DNA of 64,000 bases from Tetrapyrgos nigripes (lineage: Eukaryota; Basidiomycota; Agaricomycetes; Agaricales; Campanellaceae): assembly GCA_013368315.1 (NCBI GenBank), contig JAACJM010000049.1, forward strand, positions 186,001 to 250,000, in the 5' to 3' direction. This document shows, piece after piece, positions 9,881-20,981 of the stretch. Position numbers and translations under genes: made by a program. The notes beneath the pieces were generated by a model that saw nothing but the letters and a program-made list of their open reading frames with translations, had not been told where the DNA came from and made no database searches. Each line of letters begins with the position of its first letter. Positions within the stretch are counted from its first letter, which is position 1.

Positions 9881-12850
9881 ATGGGGCAAACCGTCTCCTC
9901 GTCTAGCCACATCGACACTGGCAGTAATGAAATCAATGAACTTCTCGCTTTGATCAATACCTCCACTCAAGAAACCGTGACAGAATACTTGAAGTTCGAG
10001 GCCGGCATTCCATCATCCAATGCTACAGGGGCACATCTGTTGGAAGCGTTGGAAGTGTTAGCATTGAAACGAACAAGTCGCACTCTGGAAGGAGCATGCG
10101 AGAGATTGTGTACGATACTCGCTCAGCCTATGCATACCATCATGAATTGATCGTGAATGTGAGTTGGATGCCGCCTCGATGTTGACTCTCACTGACTATC
10201 CTATCGTCATCGGAGCATGCCCTACAAAGTACCGTGCATGCGGCTTGGGGCAGATATATTGGATGGTTTCCATCAGTAAAATGGCCACCCGGCTTTTCGG
10301 AACCTTTTTCAACCTTTTTCCGAGGTCCGATCAACTTTTACAAGTTAGGCCTCTCTACTTGTACAAGTTCGAGAAAAGCTCATAAAAAGTACCTTTACAA
10401 CTACCTATGCAATTACCGAGCAACTGCTTAGAAACTCCTGCTTTGGTACAGTTGCATTACCCTTTCAGCCTACTGATCCCTCCATGGACGGAAAAAAAGA
10501 GAAGAGAATATATTAGGTGTACATACTATACATGAATACTACAATATTTCCTCAATCAGCGCATGACCCCAATTCACCGGTCCATCATCCTCATCTCACA
10601 TTAACGGAAGCAAAAAGACTGGAGAAAGCACGTTGAGAAAGCAGGAAACAAGGATAATCAATCAACGCACACCTTGAGGATGTCCCAAACACCGACTCAG
10701 CCATACATTACAAACCGCAAAATGCGACTCGGACGTCTATAGTCTGTACACAGCAAATACATCAGTATGGAAGAAGGGATGGTGACAATGTACACACCTT
10801 GGGCAAGCGTACAGCAGGCCTGCGCAGTATTTGAAGTCAAGATTTGCACTAGCAAAGTATGTCAGAATGAGGTGAAGAGCGAAGAAGGGAAGGTCACAAC
10901 GCACTCGACATTTACAGCCGGCCATCTCACTATGCACAGACGCCGTCAGAAAGAATATCAAAAACGATGAGTCTAGCAGCAAATATTACCTACCATGCAG
11001 CAGCCAGAAAAGGACAGACCTTTGAAGTTGTGAAACTCCGAAATGAAGGGGTCAAGATGGAGTAGGGAAAGGGAGGATGGAAGCCAAGAGGAAGATCGAC
11101 GCGTCTGGACTCTAAAAAACCTTTTAAACTCCGACTATTGCGTGATCGCGATGTCATTCAGTCGCCGAGTCCTCAGTTGAACTCCCTTCAAGTTCGTCTC
11201 CCGTCCCTTGACTCCTCCCTGTCTCTCTGCCTCATACCTCCCTTCTTCTCGCTTTCCTTTTTTTTCTTCGTCTCAAGAGTCCCAAGCAATCCTTTTCCGC
11301 TTTACACAGCAGCAGATTTTCAACTACGGCGATATGCACATTGGACTTCAAGCTTCAAGCGTACTCATCGTGTAAGTATCTATATGACTCGTACATGGAT
11401 ATACATACGTAGAAGACGGCTGTACATATGATGAACCTGGGGATTGAAATATCTGAGGAAAAATGCAGGACTTCGTAGTACTTCCAACTGGCTGACAATA
11501 AAATGTGTTAGGTCATTAACTACATACAGTACTGATTCCAAGTCCAGAAAAAAGTTGCGGCGCCTTTGCAAAAGTACCCAGAAAAGGTCCTGAGGGGAAA
11601 AGGGCGCTAAAAGGCCATCTAAAAAAGGACGGGAAAACCTTCCAGCGGAAAAAGTATCAGCAACTACCCGAAAGGTCCGAAAAGCCGTGTGGCCATTTTA
11701 CTGATGTCCCAGATGCATTGCATATAGTTGAGCTTGCATCGAAGGGCAAGAATAGGATGAACCAAGACAGCTGGGGCAAGTCATGCATCTGCTCGCCACT
11801 AGGGGCTGTTTCTATGAAGGTGAGTTATCCTGCCAGTGTAATGACTTGTGTTAGAACCAAGTACTGACGGACAGAATCATTCCCACTGGTATACATTACT
11901 TCTCAGCGTCCAACGTCATGTCCAATGTGCTCTGTCTTCAAATTCGACCACTTGACTGGCGTCTCCTATCGACGATACTATCATAATACCACCACCCAAC
12001 GGCCTATTCACTCGGACGTTCTAAATGTTTTCGCTGGTATATCCCTTTGGTTCGAATCCTCACGGTGTTCGGCACCATAGTTTCGGAAGACAGCTTTGCT
12101 AATGGTCGTCTCTCACTTACACTCCTTTCATGATCTAACCCAATATCTTCCACAGTGCTTTTGAACACTTATGAGTCTTTGAAGGGAGTTAACGCACTCC
12201 TGGAGTCTATGACCATATCGGAATATGCAGAGAGCGAGTCAGCAGAGACATGTGCCTTCACATATGCTGTAAAGAATGAACAGGTGGAAAGCAAATTGTT
12301 TGGATGGTATCAGAAGCATGTGAGTGTTCGAGTACCCTGGTATTTGAAGCTGGCCTCATACTCACGCATTGGCTAAAACCTGAGATTGGAGCCGTAAGCC
12401 ACTCAGCATAGCATTGACCATAAATTGACGCGGGCATTCTCTAGAGATTCAATCATGCAATGATGGGTCAGAGTCGAGTTACAGGACCGATATCTGATCT
12501 GTCTTGAACAGCATGTGTTTACTTCCTGATTCATCAAGAACTGCGGACTGAAGCACTTACCTCCCAATTGCATATCCATTCAGATTGCCCTTGGCAAGAA
12601 CTCGCGCCAGGAACAACATTCTGTGATGTAGGCTTGGGAGTGGGGGAGCATTAGCGAAAGCGCATCCTCATTTGAAAATAACGCTGCAAGGCTTGCCTGG
12701 TCCCATCGAACAAGCTAAGATAATCCTCTTGAGTGGTGGAATATACGTCAGTCTGAAAACCATCTACTCGTTAGGTATGGAGAGACGAATATTCTGAAGC
12801 GATTGAAAACAGTCAAGTGGAATTTATGGCTTTGTATTTTTTCCGGTCAA
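9881..12850 (+). pseudogene. O-methyltransferase pseudogene, split by an inverted-repeat element
   Basis: The remains belong to the fungal SAM-dependent O-methyltransferase family (N-terminal dimerisation domain plus Rossmann methyltransferase domain), common in mushroom secondary metabolism. An intact first frame at 9881-10150 begins MGQTVSSSS (a possible myristoylation site) and ends at HTIMN, a family landmark, where a stop follows. Homology resumes in another frame (ECELDAASML). After the insertion at 10271-11706, the next family segment follows: DVPDALHIVELASKGK, then, one frame shift later, QVMHLLATRGCFYE with an intron donor. Later blocks are YESLKGVNALLES...AFTYAVKNE (12155-12320), RFNHAMMGQSRVTGPISDL (about 12447-12510), ELAPGTTFCDVGLGVG with the SAM-binding Gly-rich loop (12590-12640), ALAKAHPHLKITLQGLPG, and EAIENSQVEFMALYFF (about 12795-12845). 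Several frame shifts and stops separate the blocks, so no functional enzyme can be made. Confidence 0.85.
10271..11706. mobile_element. Non-autonomous element with inverted-repeat ends, inserted in the methyltransferase
   Basis: The left end reads CATCAGTAAAATGGCCAC, then a mismatch, then CGGCTTTTCGGA. The same sequence in reverse complement closes the element at 11676-11706 with few differences. The interval is 1436 bp and falls precisely between two consecutive blocks of the methyltransferase reading frame, which supports insertion. I see no transposase and no convincing target-site duplication beside the outermost matching bases. The A/T-rich shoulders just inside each end repeat the motif ACCTTTTTC / GAAAAGG. 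The interior has a CT-rich, promoter-like stretch (about 11150-11300) but no recognisable gene. It is best called a MITE-like or deleted DNA transposon; the superfamily cannot be assigned. Confidence 0.72.
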
Positions 12851-13536
12851 AAAGTTTCACGATCTAGGACATTCGTGAAGCTCATGAACGATTTTGGGAT
12901 AGTTGAAGCATATCATGCATGACTGGCTTGACTCGGAAGCAATCCAATCTTGAAGAATGTTGCAGCCGCCATGAAACCCTCAAGTTGCCTCTTCATTCGT
13001 GAGTATAAAAGGACACTAGCTGATAGTGAAAGGTGATATAACTGACTGACGTGGTGCATCTTGTGATGATGTACGCACCACAGATACTGAAAAAGGCGTT
13101 GGAAGCATATGAACTGAGAAGGTAAATCATCAAATCGCACCTCTTTTTTGGCAGTTTTCATAACCAACATGAGCGCTTCGGGCACCAGAGGCTTCGAGTC
13201 TGCTGCCAAACTACTATGGGAGTGGAAATATACGCCATTATAAACAGAATCTGGTGATTCTTCAATTCCTGCATCCTGATAACTGCGCACTAAGAGTTTG
13301 ATACTTTTTAGAACATGCTAGCGATGTTCAGCACCATAGAAAAGACCTGAGGAGTTTTTTCGCGTCCTTTGGTGAGTCGTGTCTCGTTTGACTGCTCTAG
13401 CTTCGTGCTAATCACAAGCTAGTCATCAGCTTCAATAGATGGTTTTCATATATTCCGTACAGATCTCGATGAAAGCGCAATGGAATCTCCAGTGATCTCG
13501 AGTCGCGTTGATGGCGGTGTTGGAACAATGTTGGAG

Positions 13537-13562
13537 TGACTCAGACGTGAGTCAATCACGTG
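13537..13562. promoter_or_regulatory. Two AP-1/Gcn4-like sites and an E-box upstream of the DNA ligase
   Basis: TGACTCA at 13537-13543, TGAGTCA at 13548-13554 and CACGTG at 13557-13562 are packed into 26 bases, with a near-match TGACTC at 13567-13572. They lie about 100-130 bases before the ligase start codon. TGACTCA is the core bound by fungal bZIP factors of the Gcn4/Yap class and CACGTG by bHLH factors (established). That this cluster controls the ligase is inferred from position. Confidence 0.55.
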
Positions 13563-13664
13563 CTCGTGACTCGACTGTTGAGTCTCAGTTGACGCCGGCG
13601 CCCAACCTCGGCCCTACGATTTAATTAAAGTGTCAGTCCACTCCTTTCTTCCTTCCTGACCACC

Positions 13665-16524
13665 ATGGCTGACGATGAACTCGCAGAGATTAGCGGAATT
13701 ACGCCTCACGTTGTACTTGCCGACGATGAAGAGAAGGAGTTCAAGTCGAAGACAAGGTGTGCTGCCGTATTCAGGAGGCTACTCCCCACATCGTGTACTG
13801 ACTTTTGCGTTCATTTTCTCTCAGTAAATCGGTCTACAAAATCAAGAGGACCTTTGACCATTACTACTGGTGAGCTTTCATTGAAATGCTCGGTTTCATC
13901 GCTCATTTCTGCGTAGTTCCTGTCCGGTGTGTTACTACGAGTACTCCTATCGTGTCTCCGGCGTAGACTGATGAGTATTGCGCTCCGTAGGCCTGGAGAA
14001 ACCAGGTGAGTTGTGGTTTCTTATCATGAGCGTACAAACCAGCCGTTGACCATGTGTATGATCAGTCCGGCGTACCCGTGAATGCTCGCTCCTGCAAACA
14101 TCTTCAGGAAATGTTGGGTCAAGATTACGAAGTTGCTCGACTGGCGTTGAAGAACCCAGATGGTCCACCGCCCAAGGTCGCGAAAGGTTCCTCCAAGAAA
14201 GCTGCGTCAACCTCGAAGAAGCCTACTTCGACTACCAAAGCCAAACCAGCGAGTAAGCGCAAGAATGCCGAAAATGACGAAGACGAGGACAACAAAGAGG
14301 ATGAGGAGGAGGAGGAAGCCACCAGCAAGAAACCCGCTTCCAGGACTTCGACCAGGAAGCCTGCCAGTCGACGCAAGAAGGCCGATGACGATGACCAGGA
14401 AGAAGAGCCAGCTCCAGCGAAGAAACCTGCTTCCAAGTCTTCGTCCAAGAAGCCTGCCAGCAAACGCAAAAAGGCAGAAGCCGAAGACGAAGAAGAGGAT
14501 GATCAAGAAGATGCAGCGCCTTCCAAGAAGCCTGCCTCAAAGTCATCGACCAAGCCTTCTTCCAAAGCCAAAGGGAAGGCTCCGGCAAAGCGACAGAAGT
14601 TGGAAGAGGTTGAGGAGTTAGAAGAGGTCGAAGAAAAGGACGTGGAAATGGAAGATACAGCAAAAGAGGACAACGTCGATGAGGCGGAACCTCCAGCTGC
14701 TGGCTCTTCAGGTGGAGACGAACTCGCTGAAATCAATGGCATCAAGCCAAAGGTTTACATAAAGGATGGAGAGGAGACAGAGGTGAAGTCTCAGTCTAGG
14801 TAAGCTTTCTATATTCTCAATGAGTGCCGGCGTTCATCCTATTCTTCATCCATAGCTCCTCGTCGTACAAGGTCAAGCGTACCTGGGACCACTACTATTG
14901 GTACGTCATAGCCGACTTGGACCTATATCTTGCTAACCTATCATATACCCTCTAGTACTTGTCCTGTAAGCTTTCTTTGTTTCTTTCCCTCTTCTCCAAC
15001 ACCTTTCTAACTTATAATATGCGCCGTCTTGGCACCTCAGGCTTGGAGAAACCAGGGTGGCCATCCCGTCAATGCGCGCACCTGTAAACATCTTCGTTCT
15101 CTTCTTGGAGATGCTTATGAAGATGCGCGACTCACGTTGAAAAATCCTCATGGACCGGTCCCCACGACTAAATCCAAGCCTGCCTCCAAGGCCAAAGGGA
15201 AACGCAAGAAGGATAATGACGATGATGACGACGACGACGACGGCCAACCGGCTAGCAAGAAAGCCAAAGGTGACGACGACAATAGTGGAGGAAAGCCTGA
15301 GCTTTTGTTAGCGAACAAATGGGATATCGAGAAGGGTGCTGACCCTACTGGGTGGTGGATCTCGGAGAAATTAGATGGTGTCAGGTATGGTTCGTTTGTT
15401 TTGATATTGAGAAAACGCTAAATGTGCATCTGCTTCACAGGACCTACTATGATGGCAAGAAAATGTACAGTCGCTTAGGCAACTTGTTTACCCCTCCAAC
15501 GTGGTTCTTGGACAGTGCGTTATCTTCCATCTCACAACCTTCCACATCACCGACGAACTTATTGTTGCAGAGCTCCCCAAAGACTGTACCCTTGACGGTG
15601 AATTGTTTGGGGGCAGAGGAAAATTCCAAGACACTGTCTCCATTGTTAAGACGATGCATTCTCCTCACTGGGCCAACATCGAATTCCATGTTTATAGTCT
15701 TCACTACTCTGTGTCGCTATAGCTGACGCTACTGTTTTCTTTTTTTCTCCTACACAGGTTTTCGATATACCTTCTATGGGTACCAAAACCTTTGAAGAAC
15801 GCTACGAACACTTGAAAAAACTCTTTGGCGAGAAAGGGACCCATGCCTCGGACCAAGTCAAAATCGTCGAGCACGAGAAAGCGAAGAACAGAAAGCACGT
15901 ACTCGATCAATTGAAGGAAGTGGAAAGCTTGGGTGGTGAAGGGCTGATGTTGAGGAAGCCAGGCTCGTGAGTGCCCTTTTTTCCCACTCATGCTCCTATG
16001 ATCTCGAGCAGCTATGCTGATGGCGTGCCTTCCTCAGACTCTATGAAGGGCGTCGTTCTTCGACATTGTTGAAGATCAAGGTGCGTTTGTCTTGAAATAG
16101 GAAAACCTTTTCGCTCACCCAAGGCCCTGTATCCTCCTGCAGACTTTCTATGATGCCGAAGCCGTTGTTGTGGGTCACGACCCTGGCAAGGGCCGCAACG
16201 CTGGTGTTACTGGAGCGTTGAAATGTAAGATGGAGTCTGGCAAGGTGTGTAGGCTAAAGTCAGACGACTGCTGTTTATATCTGAAGTCCTTCTTACCACC
16301 AGACCTTCAACGTCGGTACTGGTCTATCCGACAAGCAACGCAAGAACCCTCCCAAAGTTGGATCGATCATTGTCTATCGCTTCCAAGAGCTCACTAAGGA
16401 TGGTGTGCCGAGGTTCCCATCCTACATCGGCGAAGCCGTGGACAAGACGGAACCTAAAGATGCAGAGGTTCCGGAACATAGGAAGGCTGGTGCGGCGAAG
16501 AAGGGTGAAGATGATGATGCGTAG
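13665..16524 (+). CDS. ATP-dependent DNA ligase with two SWIM-type zinc fingers
   Basis: The C-terminal part is a compact nucleotidyltransferase that should seal DNA nicks through a ligase-AMP intermediate. Motif I is SEKLDGVR with the adenylated Lys, then YSRLG, motif III LDGELFGGRG, motif IV EGLMLRKPGS and motif V LLKIK. An OB-fold-like end contains VGHDPGKGRNAGVTGALKC. Ahead of it stand two units, each of form DELAEI(S/N)GI...YK(I/V)KRT(F/W)DHYYC(S/T)CPAWRNQ...ARXCKHL, the C-x-C...C-x-H pattern of SWIM fingers, separated by a Lys/Ala/Glu-rich linker of about 170 residues. Fourteen exons are proposed: 13665-13756, 13825-13869, 13917-13926, 13991-14005, 14066-14799, 14856-14900, 14956-14965, 15041-15384, 15441-15514, 15571-15689, 15758-15966, 16038-16080, 16143-16244, 16303-16524. 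All phases agree (687 residues). Two exons are only 10 nt and one 15 nt. The core resembles small bacterial and kinetoplast-type ligases rather than Lig1 or Lig4. A nuclear or mitochondrial repair role is inferred. Confidence 0.9.
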
Positions 16525-16642
16525 AGAGATGCGACGAATGTGCCTGGGAGTGACCGAATCACTTCCCTAACGGGCTAACGTGAAGGATGCGTGTCCAAGT
16601 TGGACAGGTTCAGATGGACCCTTCTTATTTTTGTCGGTCGCC

Positions 16643-16754
16643 ATATTATTACGTCTGAATAACTTATTGCTTGCAGATACACTACCAGCGTGTATTATTC
16701 TAGTCGTTTGTCGTATTGTTATGTCTGAATAAATTATTGCTCGCAGGTACACTA
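16643..16754. repeat. Direct repeat pair downstream of the ligase
   Basis: About 42 bases at 16643-16685 (ATATTATTACGTCTGAATAA...) recur at 16713-16754 with a few changes, a 70-nt period. Both copies contain GTCTGAATAA followed by TTATTGCT and GCAG. They lie just after the ligase stop codon, so they may be part of its 3' UTR. AATAAA-like strings occur in both. Confidence 0.65.
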
Positions 16755-17802
16755 TAGCTAAGTATCAGCGCATCAAACTTCTGTCCGCCAACGAAGTCAC
16801 TTGGTAAACCTTTCTGCTGCATTGTCCTTCGCTCTCTTCGCTGTCCCCTCTACAGATTTCAAGCCTCGAAATCCACCATGTCTCGACCTTCTTTGGAAGT
16901 TGAGTGGCTGGCTATAATACTCCTAGCTGCTTGGTCAAAGGACTGGTTTAGATCATGGCGTTGACGAAGCTTGCGACTCTCTATGACCGCTGTGGGTGGA
17001 AAGGCGGGATACTGCTGACCAGTATAATCATAAACCGGTTCAGAGGCGAAGTGTGTGCGTCTGACCTTGTTCGCAGGTAATTGGTAGAAGGTGGGTTGCT
17101 TATTGGTATACCTGAATAACTTCTTTCAGATTGCCGGTGCTGTCCTGGAATAACGTTGCCTGGATAGTGTCCTTCAGATCGTCTGTACTGGGTTGCTGGA
17201 CGATTGGCAGACTGAATGGATATGCGGAAGAATGATAACGGCGAGCCCTGCCATCAATAGGAGCGCCTATGCAAAGGGATCAGGGTTTCGGAGAAAGGCG
17301 CGAGCAAGGACACTCATTGACCTGTTGGTTCCCTCTCCTCGTCACAAGGGTGAGTAGTATATGATTTGTGGATTTGTGATATACATGACCACAGCGTTGT
17401 TCGCACTGTCAACACTGGAGTTGTTTGTATAGTCCGTGTGTGTAGGAATCGCCCTCAAGCACCGAATCCGAATAGTGGCTGCCCTCGAACGTGTGATAGT
17501 CCTCCATTGATAGCAAAGTGTCACTGGCGTCTTTGAATGCCTCGGTTGGCATTTCGAGGGGGAACTAGAAGAATATGATGGGATTGCTTAAGAATAGGGA
17601 GTACACGGGGTCTGAAAGCGCTGAACATACAGCAGCCGCTGGCTAGCGATATATTACACAACGATGCTATTAGTACAGCATACAAATACCTTCCCTTCCA
17701 AGCCACAAAAGACCTGCCAGTGTTACAGAAATAACTTCAGGCTGTTAATTCATTTGCTCTGTCAGCTACCCTCTTCCTGAACCTTCCTTGACAGCCTCCC
17801 GG
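16755..17802. other. Intergenic region, no supported gene
   Basis: Short frames only. An ATG at about 16878 starts a frame of under 30 codons. The region lies between the 3' ends of two convergent genes, so it holds their terminators. No repeats or RNA genes were seen. Confidence 0.45.
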
Positions 17803-18717
17803 TCATGAGGACTGACGGTGTGTCCCGCCGTTGTCGACGTCCATATCTGCTCCCTCATTCTCATCTTCGTTAGCCGAGTTGTATCCAGCGGGGTTTCTCT
17901 GGGAGTTTGCCATCAAACGATGAAATGGGTTTCGAGAGGTGGAATTATATCCAGAAGACGTGCTCTCAGATGCTCTGTTGGCAGAGAGAGGCCTTGGGAC
18001 ATACTCTGCGTACTGGGATTGGGGAGTATAAGGCTGGGAGCGAGACTGAGGAAAGGGATTGAGATGAGCCTGACGGTATTGTTCCTGAGAATCTGTGGAA
18101 AGAGCTGGAGGAGCAGATGCAGGAGGCTGGGGTGGATGAAAAGCAGGGGAAGTCGGAGAAGAATAGTGAGACCATGGTGAGGGATATCCGTATTCTGGAC
18201 CCGGCGAGAAAGATTCTGCCCGGAAATCTCTCTGTTGACCTCCAACAGATTGAAGACCGACATTGTCGTAGTGGGTTACGGTAGGATATGATCGATTGTA
18301 TGGATCATTCCATGCACCTGGGACGTATGGAACATCTTGTCGAGGATAACGCTGTTGAGGATGAGGCTGCGGTCTACTAGAGTTGGGCTGGGATTGGGAG
18401 TAGTACTCGCTTTCCAAGTTCGCATTCTGGGTGTGATTATACACATGCGCTCGTCGGTTGTCTCCTGCAAAAGGTGCAACATGAATGGGTCAATACTCCG
18501 CTACGAGAACCAGATAGCTAGCTCACTCACTCCTTGCATCGGAATTACTCCACTGGGTGTTCTGAGAGTTGTTGTTTGTGGTGTTTGTGGTGTTATAAGA
18601 TCCACTGACATTTCGATTGTCGTTGTTGATCGTCTGGTGTTGGTCTCCTTGAATGTTATTGATGGTAGAACGGTCGAAGCTGAAGTCGTGTGCACCCGGG
18701 AAGAAGGTGGTCTGCAT
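17803..18717 (-). CDS. Hypothetical Asn/Gln/Ser-rich protein
   Basis: Two exons, 18717-18531 and 18464-17803, join in phase across a 66-nt intron with donor GTGAGT and acceptor TTGCAG, giving 282 residues. The protein begins MQTTFFPGAHDFSFDRSTIN and continues with an Asn-rich run (INNIQGDQ, NVSGSYN, TTNTTNNNSQN). This leader resembles the opening of many mushroom-specific short proteins and of some NACHT-type proteins (xxNFSFxxSxIxNVxGdQ), whose role is unknown. The remainder is rich in Pro, Ser, Tyr and Gln, probably disordered, and ends acidic (ENEGADMDVDN). No catalytic motif or membrane span is visible. The start was chosen at 18717 because the leader motif begins there; the frame remains open 29 codons upstream. 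Confidence 0.72.
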
Positions 18718-19279
18718 GTTGAAATGTTGCTGGAAGAGGCGCTGAGGAAAGAAGTGTACAGTGCACTCGTGGGCTTTTATGTTGGCCAGATGGGAAAAGA
18801 ACACAGCTAAACACGAGGCCTAGCCAACTCGTGGTGCACAGCCCAAAGCTGTTATTGTCAGTCGATGTCGTTTTTGTCCCATCCAAGTTGCAGTGCTTGG
18901 TGGTCGCCGAGATCGACACATTGTATACGAAACTGAGGCGTCCCTTTGTCAGTTCTCGATGAATGGTGGAATTAAGCACAGAATTTCGGAAGAGCGTTTG
19001 AGGGACGATAATGCGGGCAGGAAATAAGCAAGATCATTACAAGGAGCCCAGAATGAGGATAGGGTTCTGGGAAACACTCCAGATATGATACAGGTCGTAC
19101 TTCTCCAAATCTCAGACCGATCGAAGAAGACGAAAGTGTCTTGTATTTTCATTACTTACAAGCCAAGACGCTACGAGTATCAAAATCACTGGCGATTTCC
19201 CTGAGAGAAGCGAATTACGGTGACTGAATCCAACATCACATCGAATGTCGTGCTCGCCAGCCATTGAGAATGGATTTGA

Positions 19280-20183
19280 TCAGAGGCACTGAAAAGAAGT
19301 AAGAACCGACTAGCCTTGAAACCCTCGAGCGATATCGCAAGTACTCACCACATCCGACCAGTTCCTCGAGTTGTTATTCAACATCAAGGCAATAATAAGA
19401 CCGTACAATGCCAAAACTTCCCCAAAGATGACGATCAAGATCTGCAAGGAATCCGTTTAGCTTGAAAACCTTGACGCACCTTCGTGCTTTGTGGCTGAGA
19501 TACTCACCATCCCAACGTACAACCTTGGCTGCTGAGCAGTACCTCTCACGCCAGCATCACCGACGATACCAATGGCAAATCCTGCTGGAATACCTGCTAG
19601 ACCCACCGACAGACCAGCTCCGAGGAGGAGGAAACTATGCGCTAGAGACATAGCGGGTGTAACTACACCGGTTCAACGGGTAAACAAGACAGCTACTTTC
19701 CAAGGTGAACGGGTGACTCACGGTTTTGAGAAATCAGAACACCGACGACTAGACCATAGATCTATTGCCCGGTAATTAGTGAATGGAGTTGAGGCGTGTA
19801 TGCGAGACTCACGCCAATGATTCCAGCCATGACCGCCGGAATAGTGCACCTCATCATCAACTCAGGTTTGAGGACAGATATTGCTGATATACCGACGCCA
19901 GACTTGGCAATGCCATAGCTGTGAATGTAAGAACTCGTTAGTTGGAGGAATCAGATGAATAACAGAAGGAAGAAGCAGACCCAGCTCCAACGCCTACGAG
20001 GAACAGAAGTAAGACTCGTTGTAATCGAAAGATACCATGTAGGCTGCTTACTTGTAAACACGACAGCGCTGGTACACCCCTAAAGAAGAAATCCCAGGTC
20101 GGTATAGCTCAGGAGGTGTTTACTTCTGAAAGACCTACCATTACCCCAAAGAATGGGGCGTAAACCGGACAGATATCTGACAT
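19280..20183 (-). CDS. vma3: V-type H+-ATPase proteolipid subunit c
   Basis: Subunit c forms the rotating ring of the V-ATPase membrane sector that acidifies the vacuole. Eight exons are proposed on the minus strand: 20183-20139, 20079-20052, 19993-19981, 19918-19813, 19761-19722, 19662-19508, 19441-19349 and 19288-19280. All phases agree and give 162 residues, the normal length. The start [13 protein letters not shown] is the family signature. The order is helix 1 ([19 protein letters not shown]), helix 2 ([20 protein letters not shown]), helix 3 ([20 protein letters not shown]) and helix 4 ([20 protein letters not shown]), where the Glu of FGEVLALYG is the proton-carrying residue. Exon 3 is a 13-nt micro-exon and the last exon is 9 nt encoding only Cys-Leu-stop. 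Vma11/Vma3 paralogues exist in fungi; the short N-terminus favours Vma3. Confidence 0.95.
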
Positions 20184-20981
20184 CCTTGGAAAGAAAAGAG
20201 GGTTGAGTTGGTTTGTAAGGAGCGTGTTGAAGTGCGACCGGTGATATAAGGGCTAATTTCCTTCTTATATCGGAGTACCTTCAATGTTTAATAGGAAGGA
20301 TGCGACTAGTACGCATGAAAGGAAATATATCCGAAAGATCAAAAGCTGCGCAAGAACCAAGTTCGAACGTACGGCTGAAAAGGTGTTGCGCTGCGGGTAC
20401 TACGGGTACGTCAATCTACCACTAGCAAATGGTAAATGAGACTAAGTTTGATCACAAGGGAGGCCTCTCACCTGTCAAGAACCGACCGCAGTAATTGGAG
20501 AGAAATGTGATCTGAATGAAATCTAGGCACAGGCGCTTCTGCCAGTTGCAAACAACAGCTTTGAAATGGTGTGGGGACAGGCAAGGTGTGGTAGCATTGA
20601 CTTAGACAGGGCACTGGAAATGTTTCTTCATAGGAGATAGCTAATAGAGCGAGTAAGCCTCGCATTCAATAATCCAGTGTCAGTGATTCAGACTCTCGCC
20701 ACTGTGTCCGTTGTGCATGAGTGGACGTCGTCAAGTTGAGAGCTGTAGGTTTGAGAGTTCAAGAAGCACAGGAGTTTTATTTATGAGTAGTGAGAAGGGA
20801 GTGTTCAAGTTGTTTTCGCGGAAGTAGCAAGGAAGAAAGAAAACGAGAGTTGTAAATTCGGAGACTTGCTTTTATTTGCCTGCATCGTGAGATACAAACA
20901 TGTAGTAGATCCGGCCCGAGCCAGTTTGCCCCTATTTCCGCTACAGCCCTACCGTCCTCTCTGGTCCTTGGGTTATGATGC
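20184..20981. other. Intergenic region, no supported gene
   Basis: Contains the promoter of the V-ATPase gene and the downstream region of the next minus-strand gene. Small frames (for example 20468-20665 minus) show no family features. No repeats or RNA genes were seen. Confidence 0.45.

Noticed and set aside
12913..13290. 125-codon minus-strand frame at the end of the methyltransferase relic
   Set aside because: It shows no family features and overlaps the decayed C-terminal region of the pseudogene.
14125..14663. Long minus-strand and alternative-frame readings rich in Ser/Leu/Arg over the ligase linker
   Set aside because: They are shadows of the Lys/Ala/Glu-rich linker. The plus-strand frame joins in phase to conserved ligase motifs.
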